From: Mycolicibacterium phocaicum
GTDB lineage: Bacteria; Actinomycetota; Actinomycetes; Mycobacteriales; Mycobacteriaceae
DNA length: 64,000 bases
Assembly: GCF_010731115.1 (NCBI RefSeq)
Contig: NZ_AP022616.1
Location: 5,084,001 to 5,148,000 of the forward strand
Direction: 5' to 3'
Below the pieces are notes generated by a model, which saw only the letters and a list, made by a program, of their open reading frames with translations, was not told where the DNA came from and made no database searches. Of the stretch, positions 1-8,055 are shown one piece after another. The position numbers were made by a program, and so were the translations under genes. Position 1 is the stretch's first letter, and each line of letters starts with the position of its first letter.

Positions 1-72
1 GGCGTCTATGGCGTCAGCCGCGATGGTGTTGTCGGTGTCGGGGTTCCACGGGGTGGGTGAATGGTTGCTCAT
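1..72 (-). CDS. Partial hypothetical protein, N-terminus only
   Basis: An open frame starts with ATG at 72 on the minus strand and runs off the left edge of the window, giving the 24 residues MSNHSPTPWNPDTDNTIAAD plus AIDA. It is Asn/Asp/Pro-rich and I do not recognise the family. It diverges from the secreted peptide gene at 227, so the region between them probably holds promoters for both directions. Only the first 24 codons are visible, so the gene could also be spurious. Confidence 0.4.
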   Translation of the reverse strand, partial: MSNHSPTPWNPDTDNTIAADAIDA

Positions 73-145
73 GCTGGTATGAGCACTGCCGGCAGCAGAG
101 TCTGACAAGTTTTTTCGTGGCAATTCGGATTCTTCCGAAAAAAGT

Positions 146-177
146 GTCCCCGGCGTCCGGGGGTCGCGCTCCTACCT
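146..177 (+). promoter_or_regulatory. ECF-type promoter-like element P1
   Basis: GTCCCC at 146-151, a 17-base spacer, then CTCCTACCT at 169-177. The same arrangement (GTCCCG, 17 bases, CTCCTACCT, then a TGA trinucleotide) occurs at 2172-2203, in front of the third gene of this small cluster. A conserved -35/-10 pair with identical spacing in front of two envelope-type genes that flank an ECF sigma gene suggests a shared sigma-specific promoter. Which sigma factor uses it is inference. Confidence 0.5.
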
Positions 178-226
178 ATGACAGAGCCCGCACGGGGCGT
201 CTGCAACACCGAACAAGGAGCGCGAA

Positions 227-481
227 ATGACCAACGACACCCCTGCCAAGCGGCAGTCTCTTGCGAAGCGGGCCGCCGCGGCAGCGCTGCTGTCCGGCAG
301 CATGGCGCTGGCCGGCATGGGCCTGACGGCGGGCACCGCACAAGCCCAGCCGTCCATCCCTGCTCCGCAGACCTGGGGCCACGACTACTGCTCGTGGGCC
401 TGGTGGGACTGGGAGCACTGCCACTACTACTGGCACTGGTACGACTGGGACTGGAAGCACTCCGACCACAAGAAGCACTGA
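227..481 (+). CDS. Small secreted Trp/His/Tyr-rich peptide
   Basis: 84 residues. The ATG at 227 follows an AAGGAGCG ribosome binding site at about 214-221. Residues 1-40 form a Sec-type signal peptide: a basic N-terminus with KR pairs, an Ala/Leu/Gly core, and AQA-QP as the probable cleavage site. The mature part is only about 44 residues and is dominated by Trp, His, Tyr and Asp, with two Cys (motifs DYCSW and EHCHYYWHW) and a His/Lys tail HSDHKKH. This composition would suit metal or heme binding or membrane interaction, but no family is recognised. It precedes the ECF sigma gene and carries promoter element P1. The Trp/His/Asp signature recurs at the C-terminus of the membrane protein at 2251-2829 (HWDWLRRIWQHHDQ), which hints at a common role. 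Confidence 0.75.
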   Translation: MTNDTPAKRQSLAKRAAAAALLSGSMALAGMGLTAGTAQAQPSIPAPQTWGHDYCSWAWWDWEHCHYYWHWYDWDWKHSDHKKH

Positions 482-671
482 CTGGCCGTGATGGCACCCC
501 GCCTGCGCGGATTCGAGACGCAGCCGGGTCCGGTGTTGAACCGGGTCCGGGCTGCTCTCGTTCTCCTCAATGAAGCCAACGCCGATGCTCGTTGATTCGG
601 CAAACCATCTCGCCTTCGCCGGATTAGCATCAGTGCATACCGGCGATCGATCCGGTACGGGAGCCCGTCTC

Positions 672-2129
672 ATGACCGCAGTGCCAGATTGGGACATTGT
701 CAGCGACGCCGACTTGGTCGGCGCCGCGCTCTCCGGAGACCGCATGGCATTTGCCGGTATTTATGACCGCTATGCCGACCGGCTCCACGACTTCTGCGTC
801 GGCATGGTCCGGGACCGCGATGCTGCCGCGGACTGCGTCCAGGACGTGTTCTGCACTGCCGCAACAGCTTTGGACAAGTTGCGGGAACCCGACAAGCTGC
901 GCCCCTGGCTGTACGCGATCGCCAGGAACGAGGCGCTGCGCCGGATCCGGCAGCGGCGCCGCGAAGAACCGTCAGAAGAACTGCCCGACGAGGCGTCCGG
1001 GGACGCCGGACCCGACACCCTGGCGGCCCGCAACGAACTGGCCAAACTGGTCGCCGAAGCGGCCGGCGGATTGTCCGACCGGGACCGCGCGGTGCTGGAG
1101 CTGGGCTACCGCCACGGGTTGGAGGGGCCCGAACTTGCCGAGGCGCTCGGCGTCAGTACTGCCAGTGCCAAGAAGATCATGCAGCGGTTGCGCGACACCA
1201 TGGAGCGCTCGCTGGGCGCGTTGCTCGTCGCCCGCCGGGGACAGAGCGGCAACAGCTGCGCGGAATTGGGCGCGATCCTCGCCGGGTGGGACGGGACTTT
1301 CACGATCCTGATGCGCAAGCGGATCGCCCGTCATATCGAGAGCTGCCCGACGTGCGATCAGGACCGTCGCCGGATGGTCAACCCGGTGGCGCTGCTCGGC
1401 GGCACGCCGCTGTTCATCCCCGCGCCGGCCTGGCTGCGGGACCGCACGCTGAATCGGATTCAGCTGACCTCGGCATCCGCCGATCTCGGCAGCGCACCCA
1501 CCGAAGCGCAGAGTGCGCTGCCGGATGCGCCGACCGAGCAGTTCGCCGCGGCCGACGCGCTCGATGCCGAGCCCGCCACCACGTCGCCCAATGGTCGCGT
1601 GATGCTGACGATGTCTCTGCTGATCGGCATTCCGCTGATCGTGCTGGCACTGACCATCGCCTGGCGGTACGAAACCAACGCGCCCGTCACCCCGAAAGGG
1701 GTCACCACCTCCGTCACCGCGCCGCCGAGCACGAGGCCGGAAAACCCGGTGACCACCACCGCCGCGCCCCCGCCGCCGCCCAGCCCGACCGCCGTCGTCA
1801 CCGCGCCCGCGGAGCCGACGACGGTCCTGCCGCCACGGGCGGTCCCGCCGCCGCAGCAGTCGCCGGTGCCGCTGCCGCCGGCCGCGCCGGTTGTGACGCC
1901 GCCGCCGTCAACTCGGCCGGTGCCACCGCCGCGGCGTCCGCGGCCGCCCGTCGTCAGTGAAGAACCGTCCCCGCCGAGCAAACAGCCGCCCGTGATCACC
2001 GAGCCGTCGCCGTCGCCCACCCCGCCGCCGACGACGACGCACAAGCCGCCGCGCCCGCTGCCCCCTGGCCCCGTGGGGCCGATCGAGCCGGCACCGGTGA
2101 CGACGACGCAGCCGCCGATCATCTACTAG
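672..2129 (+). CDS. ECF sigma factor with fused zinc-finger, TM and Pro-rich tail
   Basis: 485 residues from ATG 672. An upstream ATG at 570 would add residues that do not look like sigma sequence, so 672 is preferred. Region 2 lies at about residues 15-80 (RYADRLHDFC, CVQDVF, WLYAIARNEALRRI). Region 4 lies at about 120-175 (LSDRDRAVLELGYRHGL, a helix-turn-helix, then KKIMQRLRDTM). About residues 215-235 contain HIESCPTC, an HxxxCxxC zinc-binding pattern like that of ZAS anti-sigma factors. One TM helix follows at about 310-332, then about 150 residues of Pro/Thr/Val-rich sequence predicted outside the membrane. The protein therefore resembles a sigma factor and its membrane anti-sigma in one chain. 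Its neighbours on both sides carry matching promoter elements, so it probably drives them. The signal sensed by the Pro-rich domain is unknown. Confidence 0.85.
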   Translation: MTAVPDWDIVSDADLVGAALSGDRMAFAGIYDRYADRLHDFCVGMVRDRDAAADCVQDVFCTAATALDKLREPDKLRPWLYAIARNEALRRIRQRRREEPSEELPDEASGDAGPDTLAARNELAKLVAEAAGGLSDRDRAVLELGYRHGLEGPELAEALGVSTASAKKIMQRLRDTMERSLGALLVARRGQSGNSCAELGAILAGWDGTFTILMRKRIARHIESCPTCDQDRRRMVNPVALLGGTPLFIPAPAWLRDRTLNRIQLTSASADLGSAPTEAQSALPDAPTEQFAAADALDAEPATTSPNGRVMLTMSLLIGIPLIVLALTIAWRYETNAPVTPKGVTTSVTAPPSTRPENPVTTTAAPPPPPSPTAVVTAPAEPTTVLPPRAVPPPQQSPVPLPPAAPVVTPPPSTRPVPPPRRPRPPVVSEEPSPPSKQPPVITEPSPSPTPPPTTTHKPPRPLPPGPVGPIEPAPVTTTQPPIIY

Positions 2130-2171
2130 CCCGGCCGATCTCGAGCCGAGAAGCAAAGCCCGCCAAAAGTT

Positions 2172-2203
2172 GTCCCGTCGTGGGTGCCGCGCGACTCCTA
2201 CCT
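2172..2203 (+). promoter_or_regulatory. ECF-type promoter-like element P2
   Basis: GTCCCG at 2172-2177, a 17-base spacer, then CTCCTACCT at 2195-2203, 48 bases before the ATG at 2251. It matches P1 at 146-177 in both boxes and in spacing. Two copies in 2 kb, each ahead of a small envelope-type gene, support a common regulator, probably the sigma factor encoded between them. Confidence 0.5.
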
Positions 2204-2250
2204 GTGAGAGCCGCCCATCCGGGACCGCGAGAACGACACAGGAGCACGCC

Positions 2251-2829
2251 ATGTCCACTGCCATGACCGCCACACTGCCGAACCTGGAGTACTCATCCGA
2301 CCCGGCCAGTGGAAGCCTCCACGGGCTCCCGACGATGCCGTTCGCGGCGCTGGCCTGGTCGCTGGCCGAGTCGGGAGACGCCGAAGAACCTTTGGCGCCG
2401 AACCTGATTCCCGCCGCACCGCTCGCGTCGACGCGGCCACCGAAAAGCACACGGGGCGCGCTCGTCGCGGTGGTGTTCGGCGGGGTCACCGTCGCTGCCG
2501 CGCTCGGCGCGATCCTCCTCGGCGGCAGCGATGAGCCGTCGACTCCGCTGGCCGTCGTCGACCACACGCGGTCGACTCCGTACGTCGCGCCGGCCGCGGC
2601 CCCGATGGCGACCGCCAATCATGTGGCAGGTCCGGCACCGGCGCCGGTGGCCGGCGTGGTGAGCGCGCCCGTCGTCGTCCCGCCGAAGGCCGTCGTGCCG
2701 CCGCAGCCGGTTGCCGCGCCGCCCATCGCCGAGGCCCCGAAGCCGACGCAGCGCCGGCCGCACTGGGACTGGCTGCGCCGCATCTGGCAGCACCACGACC
2801 AGCAGGACGGTCAAGGCCAAAAGCGCTGA
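2251..2829 (+). CDS. Single-pass membrane protein with Ala/Pro-rich exterior
   Basis: 192 residues from ATG 2251, which is preceded by AGGAGC; upstream start codons would run into promoter P2. Residues 1-70 are a soluble, probably cytoplasmic region, and about 72-94 form one TM helix (GALVAVVFGGVTVAAALGAI). The remainder is rich in Pro, Ala and Val and ends in a Trp/His/Arg segment (HWDWLRRIWQHHDQQ). No enzymatic motif is visible. The architecture resembles mycobacterial wall-spanning anchors. Its Trp/His end resembles the secreted peptide at 227-481, and both genes share the same promoter element, so a joint envelope function controlled by the intervening sigma factor is plausible. Function unknown. 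Confidence 0.75.
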   Translation: MSTAMTATLPNLEYSSDPASGSLHGLPTMPFAALAWSLAESGDAEEPLAPNLIPAAPLASTRPPKSTRGALVAVVFGGVTVAAALGAILLGGSDEPSTPLAVVDHTRSTPYVAPAAAPMATANHVAGPAPAPVAGVVSAPVVVPPKAVVPPQPVAAPPIAEAPKPTQRRPHWDWLRRIWQHHDQQDGQGQKR

Positions 2830-2837
2830 GCGCCAGG

Positions 2838-3686
2838 CTATCCGCGTAAGCCGAGCGGACCCGCCAGCGCCGTCAGCGTCGGCACCAGCTTGTCCCAGCC
2901 GCCCAGCACCTGGACGGTCACGTGATCGGCGCCGGCGTCGAGATGCTCGGTGAGCCGTGCGGCGATGGCATCGGGTGTGCCGTGCGCGACCACCGCGTCG
3001 ATCAAGGCGTCACTACCCGGCTTGGCGATGTCGTCTTCGGAGAAGCCGAGCCGGCGCCAATTGTTCAGGTAGTTACTGAGATTCAGATAGAAGTCGACGG
3101 TCTGCCGGCCGATGGCCCGTGCCTCCGCGGTGGCCTCCGCCGATCCGTCGGTCAGCACCACCTTGTGCTCGGGTGCCAGGAACGCGTCCGGACCGATGAG
3201 CTTGCGCGCCTCGGCGGTGTGCTCGGGGGTGGTGAGGTACGGGTGCGCACCGGCGCTGCGATCGGCCGCCAGCCGCAACACCTTGGGACCGAGGGCCGCG
3301 ACAACCCGGCGCGCGACCGGAACGCCCGCGGCGTCCAGCTCGTCCAGGTACTCGACGAGGACGTCGTAGGGCTTGCGGTATTCCTTGGTGTGCTCGGGGT
3401 GGCCGATGCCGACGCCCAGCACGAACCGTCCCGGGTAGGCCGCCTCGATCCGGTGGTACGACTCGGCGACCTGCCCGGCCGGGGCCGTCCACACGTTGAC
3501 GATGCCGGTGGCCACCTGCAATTTCTCCGTCGCGGCCAGGATCGGCTCGACGAACGCCAGGTCGCCGGCGGGGGAGCCGCCCGGCCACACCGCGCCGTAC
3601 CCCAACTTCTCGATCTCGGCGGCCTGCTCGGGCGTAGGGGCGCCGAACGTCCACACCCCGACGCGGCCCAGATCCAGCTTGCTCAT
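2838..3686 (-). CDS. LLM-class F420-dependent oxidoreductase (copy 1)
   Basis: 282 residues, luciferase-like monooxygenase fold of the mycobacterial F420 type (TIGR03620-like family). Landmarks are the N-terminal GRVGVWTFGAPTPEQAAEIE, the strand/loop LQVATGIVNVWTAPAG, PGRFVLGVGIGHPEH, and AGAHPYLTTPEHTAEARKLI. These line up with the paralogue just upstream (3702-4532) almost throughout. Such enzymes transfer hydride between reduced deazaflavin F420 and an organic substrate in the cytosol; the substrate cannot be read from the sequence. ATG 3686 lies 15 bases after the stop of the other copy, so the two are probably co-transcribed from the right. No frameshift or missing region is seen. Confidence 0.88.
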   Translation of the reverse strand: MSKLDLGRVGVWTFGAPTPEQAAEIEKLGYGAVWPGGSPAGDLAFVEPILAATEKLQVATGIVNVWTAPAGQVAESYHRIEAAYPGRFVLGVGIGHPEHTKEYRKPYDVLVEYLDELDAAGVPVARRVVAALGPKVLRLAADRSAGAHPYLTTPEHTAEARKLIGPDAFLAPEHKVVLTDGSAEATAEARAIGRQTVDFYLNLSNYLNNWRRLGFSEDDIAKPGSDALIDAVVAHGTPDAIAARLTEHLDAGADHVTVQVLGGWDKLVPTLTALAGPLGLRG

Positions 3687-3701
3687 GCGCGATCCCTCCA
3701 G

Positions 3702-4532
3702 TTACCGCTGGCCCAGCGGGCCGGCGAGTTCGGTCAGTGCGGGTACCAGTTTCTCGGGCGACGTCAGCACCTGAACCGGTACGTGGTCGGCGCCGGCGTC
3801 GAGGTGCTGCTTCAGTCGGGCGGCGATCGCGTCGACGGTGCCGTACGCCACCACGGCGTCGACGAGCTCGTCACTGCCAGGCTTGGCGACGTCAGAGTCA
3901 GTGAATCCCAACCGCTTCCAGCTGTTGAGGTAATTGTTCAGATTGAGGTAAATCTCCAGGGCCTGGCGCCCGACCGCGCGCGCCTTGTCCGCGTCGGTCG
4001 TCAGGATCGCCTTGTGTTCGGGCGCCAGGAACGCGTCCGGCCCGATCAACTCACGTGCTTGGGCGGTGTGCTCCGGCGTGGTCAGGTAGGGGTGGGCGCC
4101 GGCGCTGCGCCGGGCCGAGAGCTTGAGCACCTGCGGGCCGAGCGCGGCCACGACGCGGTGCTCCTTCGGCACGCCGTACTCGTCGAGTTTGTCGAGGTAT
4201 TCGGTGAGGGCGTCGAGCGGCTTCTTGTATTCGGCGATGGCCTCGCGGTGACCGACGCCGATGCCCAGCAGGAAGCGGCCCGGATAGGCGCTGTCGATGC
4301 GGTGGAACGACTCGGCCACCGGTCCGGCGGCCGCCGTCCAGATGTTGACGATGCCGGTCGCGACCTTCAGCCGCTCCGTCGCGCCGAGCAGTGGCTCGAC
4401 CCAGTCCAGTTCCGCGGTCGGGGATCCCCCGACCCAGATCGCGCCGTAGCCCAGCGCTTCGATTTCTGCTGCCTGTTGCGGCGTTGCGCCGCGCCCGAAT
4501 ACGCCGTACTGCCCAAGGTCTGGTTTGGTCAC
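3702..4532 (-). CDS. LLM-class F420-dependent oxidoreductase (copy 2)
   Basis: 276 residues, paralogue of the gene at 2838-3686. It has matching blocks LKVATGIVNIWTAAAG, PGRFLLGIGVGHREA, AGAHPYLTTPEHTAQARELI and YLNLNNYLNSWKRLGF. It lacks about four residues at the N-terminus (GQYGVFGRGATP against GRVGVWTFGAPTP) and a few between the conserved blocks. Both copies keep the glycine-rich deazaflavin-binding segment, so both look functional. The tandem arrangement points to a local duplication followed by divergence, perhaps towards different substrates. The 3' neighbour is the histidine kinase gene (stop at 4590), in the same direction but separated by 57 bases. Confidence 0.88.
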   Translation of the reverse strand: MTKPDLGQYGVFGRGATPQQAAEIEALGYGAIWVGGSPTAELDWVEPLLGATERLKVATGIVNIWTAAAGPVAESFHRIDSAYPGRFLLGIGVGHREAIAEYKKPLDALTEYLDKLDEYGVPKEHRVVAALGPQVLKLSARRSAGAHPYLTTPEHTAQARELIGPDAFLAPEHKAILTTDADKARAVGRQALEIYLNLNNYLNSWKRLGFTDSDVAKPGSDELVDAVVAYGTVDAIAARLKQHLDAGADHVPVQVLTSPEKLVPALTELAGPLGQR

Positions 4533-4589
4533 CTTTGCGGCAACTCTGGGGCGCGGGCGGCTATTCCGTTCGGCGCGCGGTGAGTTGAA

Positions 4590-6065
4590 CTATCCCGCTG
4601 CCACGGCCGGGAACTCTTCCGGCGCCGGCGCGTGCACGGGCAACGTGACGATGAACGTGGTGTCGCCCGGTTTGGATTCGACGTAGATGTTGCCGTGGTG
4701 CTTCTCGCAGATGATGCGCCACGCCAGGTCGAGCCCCAGTCCGGTGCCCTCGCCGAAGGGCTTGGTCGTGAAGAACGGGGTGAAGATGCGCTCGATGACG
4801 TCGGGCGGAATGCCCGGGCCGTTGTCGTTGATCTCGATCCGGACGGTGTCGTCGCTGACGCGCTTGGTGCGGATCGTCAGCACGCCGCAGCCCTTCATGG
4901 CCTGCAGTGCGTTGTCGATGATGTTCGTCCATACCTGGTTCAGATCGGCTGGGTAGCACTGCAATTCGGGCAGTGCCGGGTCGTATTCCTTGACCACCTT
5001 GACGCACGTGGTGCCGTCCTTGCCGATGCGGTCACCGAACATCATCAGGGTGCTGCGCAACAACTCATGTACGTTGGCGTTCTGGTATGGGGCACGGTCC
5101 ATCTGGGAGTACTGCTTGGCGCCGGCCAGCAGCGTCGCAATCCGTTTGCTCGCTTCGGAAATCTCACACATCAGCAGCTCGGTGTCGATGGTGTACTTCA
5201 GCCAGCCCAGCGCGCCCTGCAGCGTCGCGGACGCATCGGCGCATCCGAGCGACGACGAAATGCCTTCCAGCCAAGCAACATCCAGGCCGGCGTCGACGAA
5301 CGTGGGGGCGTAGTCCCAGGCGGATGCGATGTCGTGGTCCTCGAGCCATTCGCCGATCGCGTCTTCGCGATCGGAGGCCTCGATGGCCGACAGCTCCTGC
5401 GTCCTGGCCTTGGCCACCTGCTCGGCGATGCCTTCCTGAATGCCGACCAGTACTCGCAGCGACTGCGGGCTGACCTGACCGTCGGCCAGCATGGCCAGCT
5501 TGTGCCGCATCTTGCCGATGCGGTCGTGCAGGTCGGCGACGGCGCGCGCGGTCGCGGCAGCCGGGTTGTTCAGCTGATGGGTCAGGCCGGCCGACAGCTG
5601 GCCCAGGGCGAGGAGCTTCTCGCGCTGGCCGACGATCTGCCGCCCGCGGCGGCCGCCGACCTTGTGGCCCTCCAGCAGGTGCACCGCCATCGGGAATTCC
5701 TTGCGCATGAAGTCGGCGTAGGCGTTGGCGTCCAGGACGAAGAACCGCGACGGCTTGGTCACCCGCACCGACGCCTCGTAGACCGGCTGCTCGTCGGGGA
5801 TGTACGCGGACCAGGCGCCGCAGTACACGCCGCGCATCGAGGTGCGGTTGGTCTCGATGTCGATGCCGCCCGACTTCATCGACATCACCAGCTCGCCGTC
5901 GAGCATGACGTAGAAGCAGGTGGCCGGTTCGCCTTCGGTGCAGACCGGGCCGGGCTCGAACGTCGCGATGTGACCGTTGGCGCACAGCGTGTCCAGCTGC
6001 TCGTCGGTCAACGCCTCGAAAAGGAACAGCGTTTTCAGTTCACTTCGCGCGCACGTTTCGCCCAT
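4590..6065 (-). CDS. cNMP-binding-domain sensor histidine kinase
   Basis: 491 residues. Residues about 14-130 form a cyclic-nucleotide-binding-like beta-roll (LFEALTDEQLDTLC, EGEPATCFYVMLDGELV). The dimerisation/phosphoacceptor helix has LTHQLNNPAAA with the likely phosphorylated His163. The ATPase part has an N box (NQVWTNIIDNALQAM, about 395), a G1 box (DNGPGIP, about 428) and a G2 box (GEGTGLGL, about 450). No TM segment is present, so it is cytosolic. It starts 12 bases after the stop of the receiver/thioredoxin-reductase-like gene at 6078-7790 and on the same strand, so the two are almost certainly one operon and partners in one relay. Whether the N-terminal domain binds a cyclic nucleotide is untested; the usual PRAA phosphate cassette is not evident. 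Confidence 0.9.
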   Translation of the reverse strand: MGETCARSELKTLFLFEALTDEQLDTLCANGHIATFEPGPVCTEGEPATCFYVMLDGELVMSMKSGGIDIETNRTSMRGVYCGAWSAYIPDEQPVYEASVRVTKPSRFFVLDANAYADFMRKEFPMAVHLLEGHKVGGRRGRQIVGQREKLLALGQLSAGLTHQLNNPAAATARAVADLHDRIGKMRHKLAMLADGQVSPQSLRVLVGIQEGIAEQVAKARTQELSAIEASDREDAIGEWLEDHDIASAWDYAPTFVDAGLDVAWLEGISSSLGCADASATLQGALGWLKYTIDTELLMCEISEASKRIATLLAGAKQYSQMDRAPYQNANVHELLRSTLMMFGDRIGKDGTTCVKVVKEYDPALPELQCYPADLNQVWTNIIDNALQAMKGCGVLTIRTKRVSDDTVRIEINDNGPGIPPDVIERIFTPFFTTKPFGEGTGLGLDLAWRIICEKHHGNIYVESKPGDTTFIVTLPVHAPAPEEFPAVAAG

Positions 6066-6077
6066 ACCGGTCTCCTC

Positions 6078-7790
6078 CTACGTCTCGGCCAGATACCGGT
6101 GCACCAGCATTACTGCCATCGAGCCTTCGCCAACCGCGGCTGCGACCCGTTTGGCCGATTCAGCGCGGATATCTCCTGCAACAAACACACCGGGCACACT
6201 TGTTTCCAAGTGGCGCGGCGGCCGGTCCAGGTTCCAGCCGCAGACGTCCTTGAGATCCGGGCCGGTGAGGATGAAGCCGTGGTCGTCGCGGGCGATGCCG
6301 GCGTTCTCCAGCCACTGGGTGCGCGGGGTGGCACCGATGAAACAGCACAGGCGCGTGGACTCGACGTGCTCGCGCTCGCCGGTGGCGTTGTTGACGAGCC
6401 ACAGCCCGGTCAGGTGCCCGTCCTCGCCGCAGGTGTCGACCACCTCGGTGCAGGTCCGGACGCTGATGTTCGGGGTGTTCTCGATCTGCTGGATCAGGTA
6501 GTAGGACATCGACGCCTCGAGCGACTTGCCGCGTACCAGCAGCGTCACCGACTTGGCCTGCTGCGACATGAACATCGCGGCCTGGCCGGCGGAGTTCGCG
6601 CCGCCGACGATGTAGACGTCCTCGCCCGCGCATTCGGAGGCCTGCGACACCGACGCACCGTAGAAGACGCCGTTGCCGATGTAGTTGGGTGCGGAGCTGT
6701 TTCCATCGGACTCGGGGTCCTCCCAGCACCCGGCGACCTGCAGATGCCGGTAGTCGACGCCGGTGGCCAGGATGACCGACCGTGCGGTGATGCTCCGGCC
6801 GTCGTCGAAGGTCAGCGTCTTACTGACCAGCGACGAGACATCCAGTTCGACGACCTCACGGGTGGTGATGACCTCGGCCGCGAAGCGCTCGGCCTGCCGC
6901 CGCGCCGAGGTGGTGAGCTCAGCGCCGGAGATTCCGGTCTCGAAGCCCAGGTAGTTCTCGATCCGCGAGCTGCGGCCCGCCTGTCCGCCGGTGGTGGTGC
7001 GCTCGATCAGCACCGTGCGCAGCCCCTCGGACGCGCCGTACACCGCGGCCGCCAGACCGGCCGGTCCGCCGCCGATGACGGCCAGGTCGTACATCTCCAG
7101 CGACGGGGTGGTGGCCAGGCCGAGCATCGCAGCCAGCTGGGCATCGGTCGGCTGGACCAGCGTCTCGCCCTGCTCGGAGATCACCACCGGCAGCTCCAGC
7201 CCGTCGAGGCCGGCGGCAGTCAGCAGCTGCTTGCCCTTGGGCTCGTCCGACGCGTATGCCCGGTAGTAGTGCTGGTTGCGGGCCAGGAACTGGCGGACCT
7301 CCCACGAGCGGGGATTCCACCGGTGGCCGATCACCTTGGTGTGCGGGACGGCGCGGTCGCCGACCTCGTGCCAGGCCTCCAGCAGGCCGTCGATGATCGG
7401 GTACAGCTTCTCCTCGGGCGGGTCCCAGGGCTTGAGCAGATAGTGGTCCAGGTCGACCAGGTTGATGGCGTTGATCGCGGCGTGGGTGTCCGCGTACGCG
7501 GTCAGCAGCACGCGGCGGGCCAGCGGAAACACGTCCATGGCCAGTTCCAGGAAGTCGATGCCGTTCATCTCCGGCATCTGGTAGTCGGCGATGAACATCG
7601 CCACGGTGTCGCCCCGTAGCTGCAGCTCGTTGATCGCTACCAGCGCGTCCTGTCCGGATTCGGCGCGTACGATCCGGTAGCGCTCGCCATAGTGTTTGCG
7701 CAGGTCGCGGGCGACGGCCCGGCACACTGCGGGATCGTCGTCCACGGTGAGAATCACCGGATTGCGAGCCGGGGAAGCGGGTCCAGTCAT
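6078..7790 (-). CDS. Response regulator fused to thioredoxin-reductase-like flavoenzyme
   Basis: 570 residues. Residues 10-130 are a receiver domain: acidic pocket D17-D19, phosphoacceptor Asp69 in IADYQMPEMNG, TAYAD, and the conserved Lys in LLKPWD. After a linker of about 100 residues, an FAD-binding Rossmann motif (LAVIGGGPAGLAAAVYG) begins at about 235, followed by GGQAGRSSRIENYLGF, an NADPH-binding motif (YIVGGANSAGQAAMF) and a C-terminal FAD motif (VPGVFVAGDIR). The segment where true thioredoxin reductases carry CATC reads FYGASVSQASEC, so the redox disulfide is missing and it probably does not reduce thioredoxin. It is likely an NAD(P)H:FAD oxidoreductase whose activity is gated by phosphorylation from the adjacent histidine kinase. 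No DNA-binding domain is present. Confidence 0.92.
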   Translation of the reverse strand: MTGPASPARNPVILTVDDDPAVCRAVARDLRKHYGERYRIVRAESGQDALVAINELQLRGDTVAMFIADYQMPEMNGIDFLELAMDVFPLARRVLLTAYADTHAAINAINLVDLDHYLLKPWDPPEEKLYPIIDGLLEAWHEVGDRAVPHTKVIGHRWNPRSWEVRQFLARNQHYYRAYASDEPKGKQLLTAAGLDGLELPVVISEQGETLVQPTDAQLAAMLGLATTPSLEMYDLAVIGGGPAGLAAAVYGASEGLRTVLIERTTTGGQAGRSSRIENYLGFETGISGAELTTSARRQAERFAAEVITTREVVELDVSSLVSKTLTFDDGRSITARSVILATGVDYRHLQVAGCWEDPESDGNSSAPNYIGNGVFYGASVSQASECAGEDVYIVGGANSAGQAAMFMSQQAKSVTLLVRGKSLEASMSYYLIQQIENTPNISVRTCTEVVDTCGEDGHLTGLWLVNNATGEREHVESTRLCCFIGATPRTQWLENAGIARDDHGFILTGPDLKDVCGWNLDRPPRHLETSVPGVFVAGDIRAESAKRVAAAVGEGSMAVMLVHRYLAET

Positions 7791-8055
7791 CGTTGTTCAT
7801 TATGCGCCCTGACTTGCGAAGACGATGCGCCCGCCTAGGGTCTGCCGGGGTGCCTCGCGGATTTTGGTACCTGGGGTCCGAGCGGGTATCGTGGACCAAC
7901 GGTGCAGCTTCTGCGCCGGCTCTTTGCGTGCTCTGTTTTGAAGTTCCCCGGAATTTCCTGGCATTAAGTCCACGTTCTTGTAGCCGGGGTGGGCTCTGCG
8001 CCGAGCACGGGCGTATGAGATACGAAACCGAAGAACCAGAGGATTACCAAAGAGT
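7791..8055. promoter_or_regulatory. Divergent promoter/leader region of infA operon
   Basis: A 265-base gene-free interval between the divergent flavoenzyme regulator and infA. It should contain the main promoter and leader of the infA-rplQ operon. I see AT-richer patches (TATGAGATACG at about 8013-8023, and TTGAAG and GGCATTAAG at about 7940-7970) but cannot fix a -35/-10 pair with confidence. No conserved riboswitch or ribosomal-protein leader structure was recognised. Confidence 0.4.

Noticed and set aside
2922-4583. A 553-codon open frame opposite the two F420 oxidoreductases
   Set aside because: Pure antisense shadow; its internal repetition only reflects the duplication of the real genes.
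4632-7619. A 995-codon open frame on the plus strand opposite the kinase and flavoenzyme genes
   Set aside because: It is the antisense of two clear genes; its composition (Gln/Arg/Gly/Asp/Val-rich) is the usual result of high-GC codon bias and no family is recognisable.
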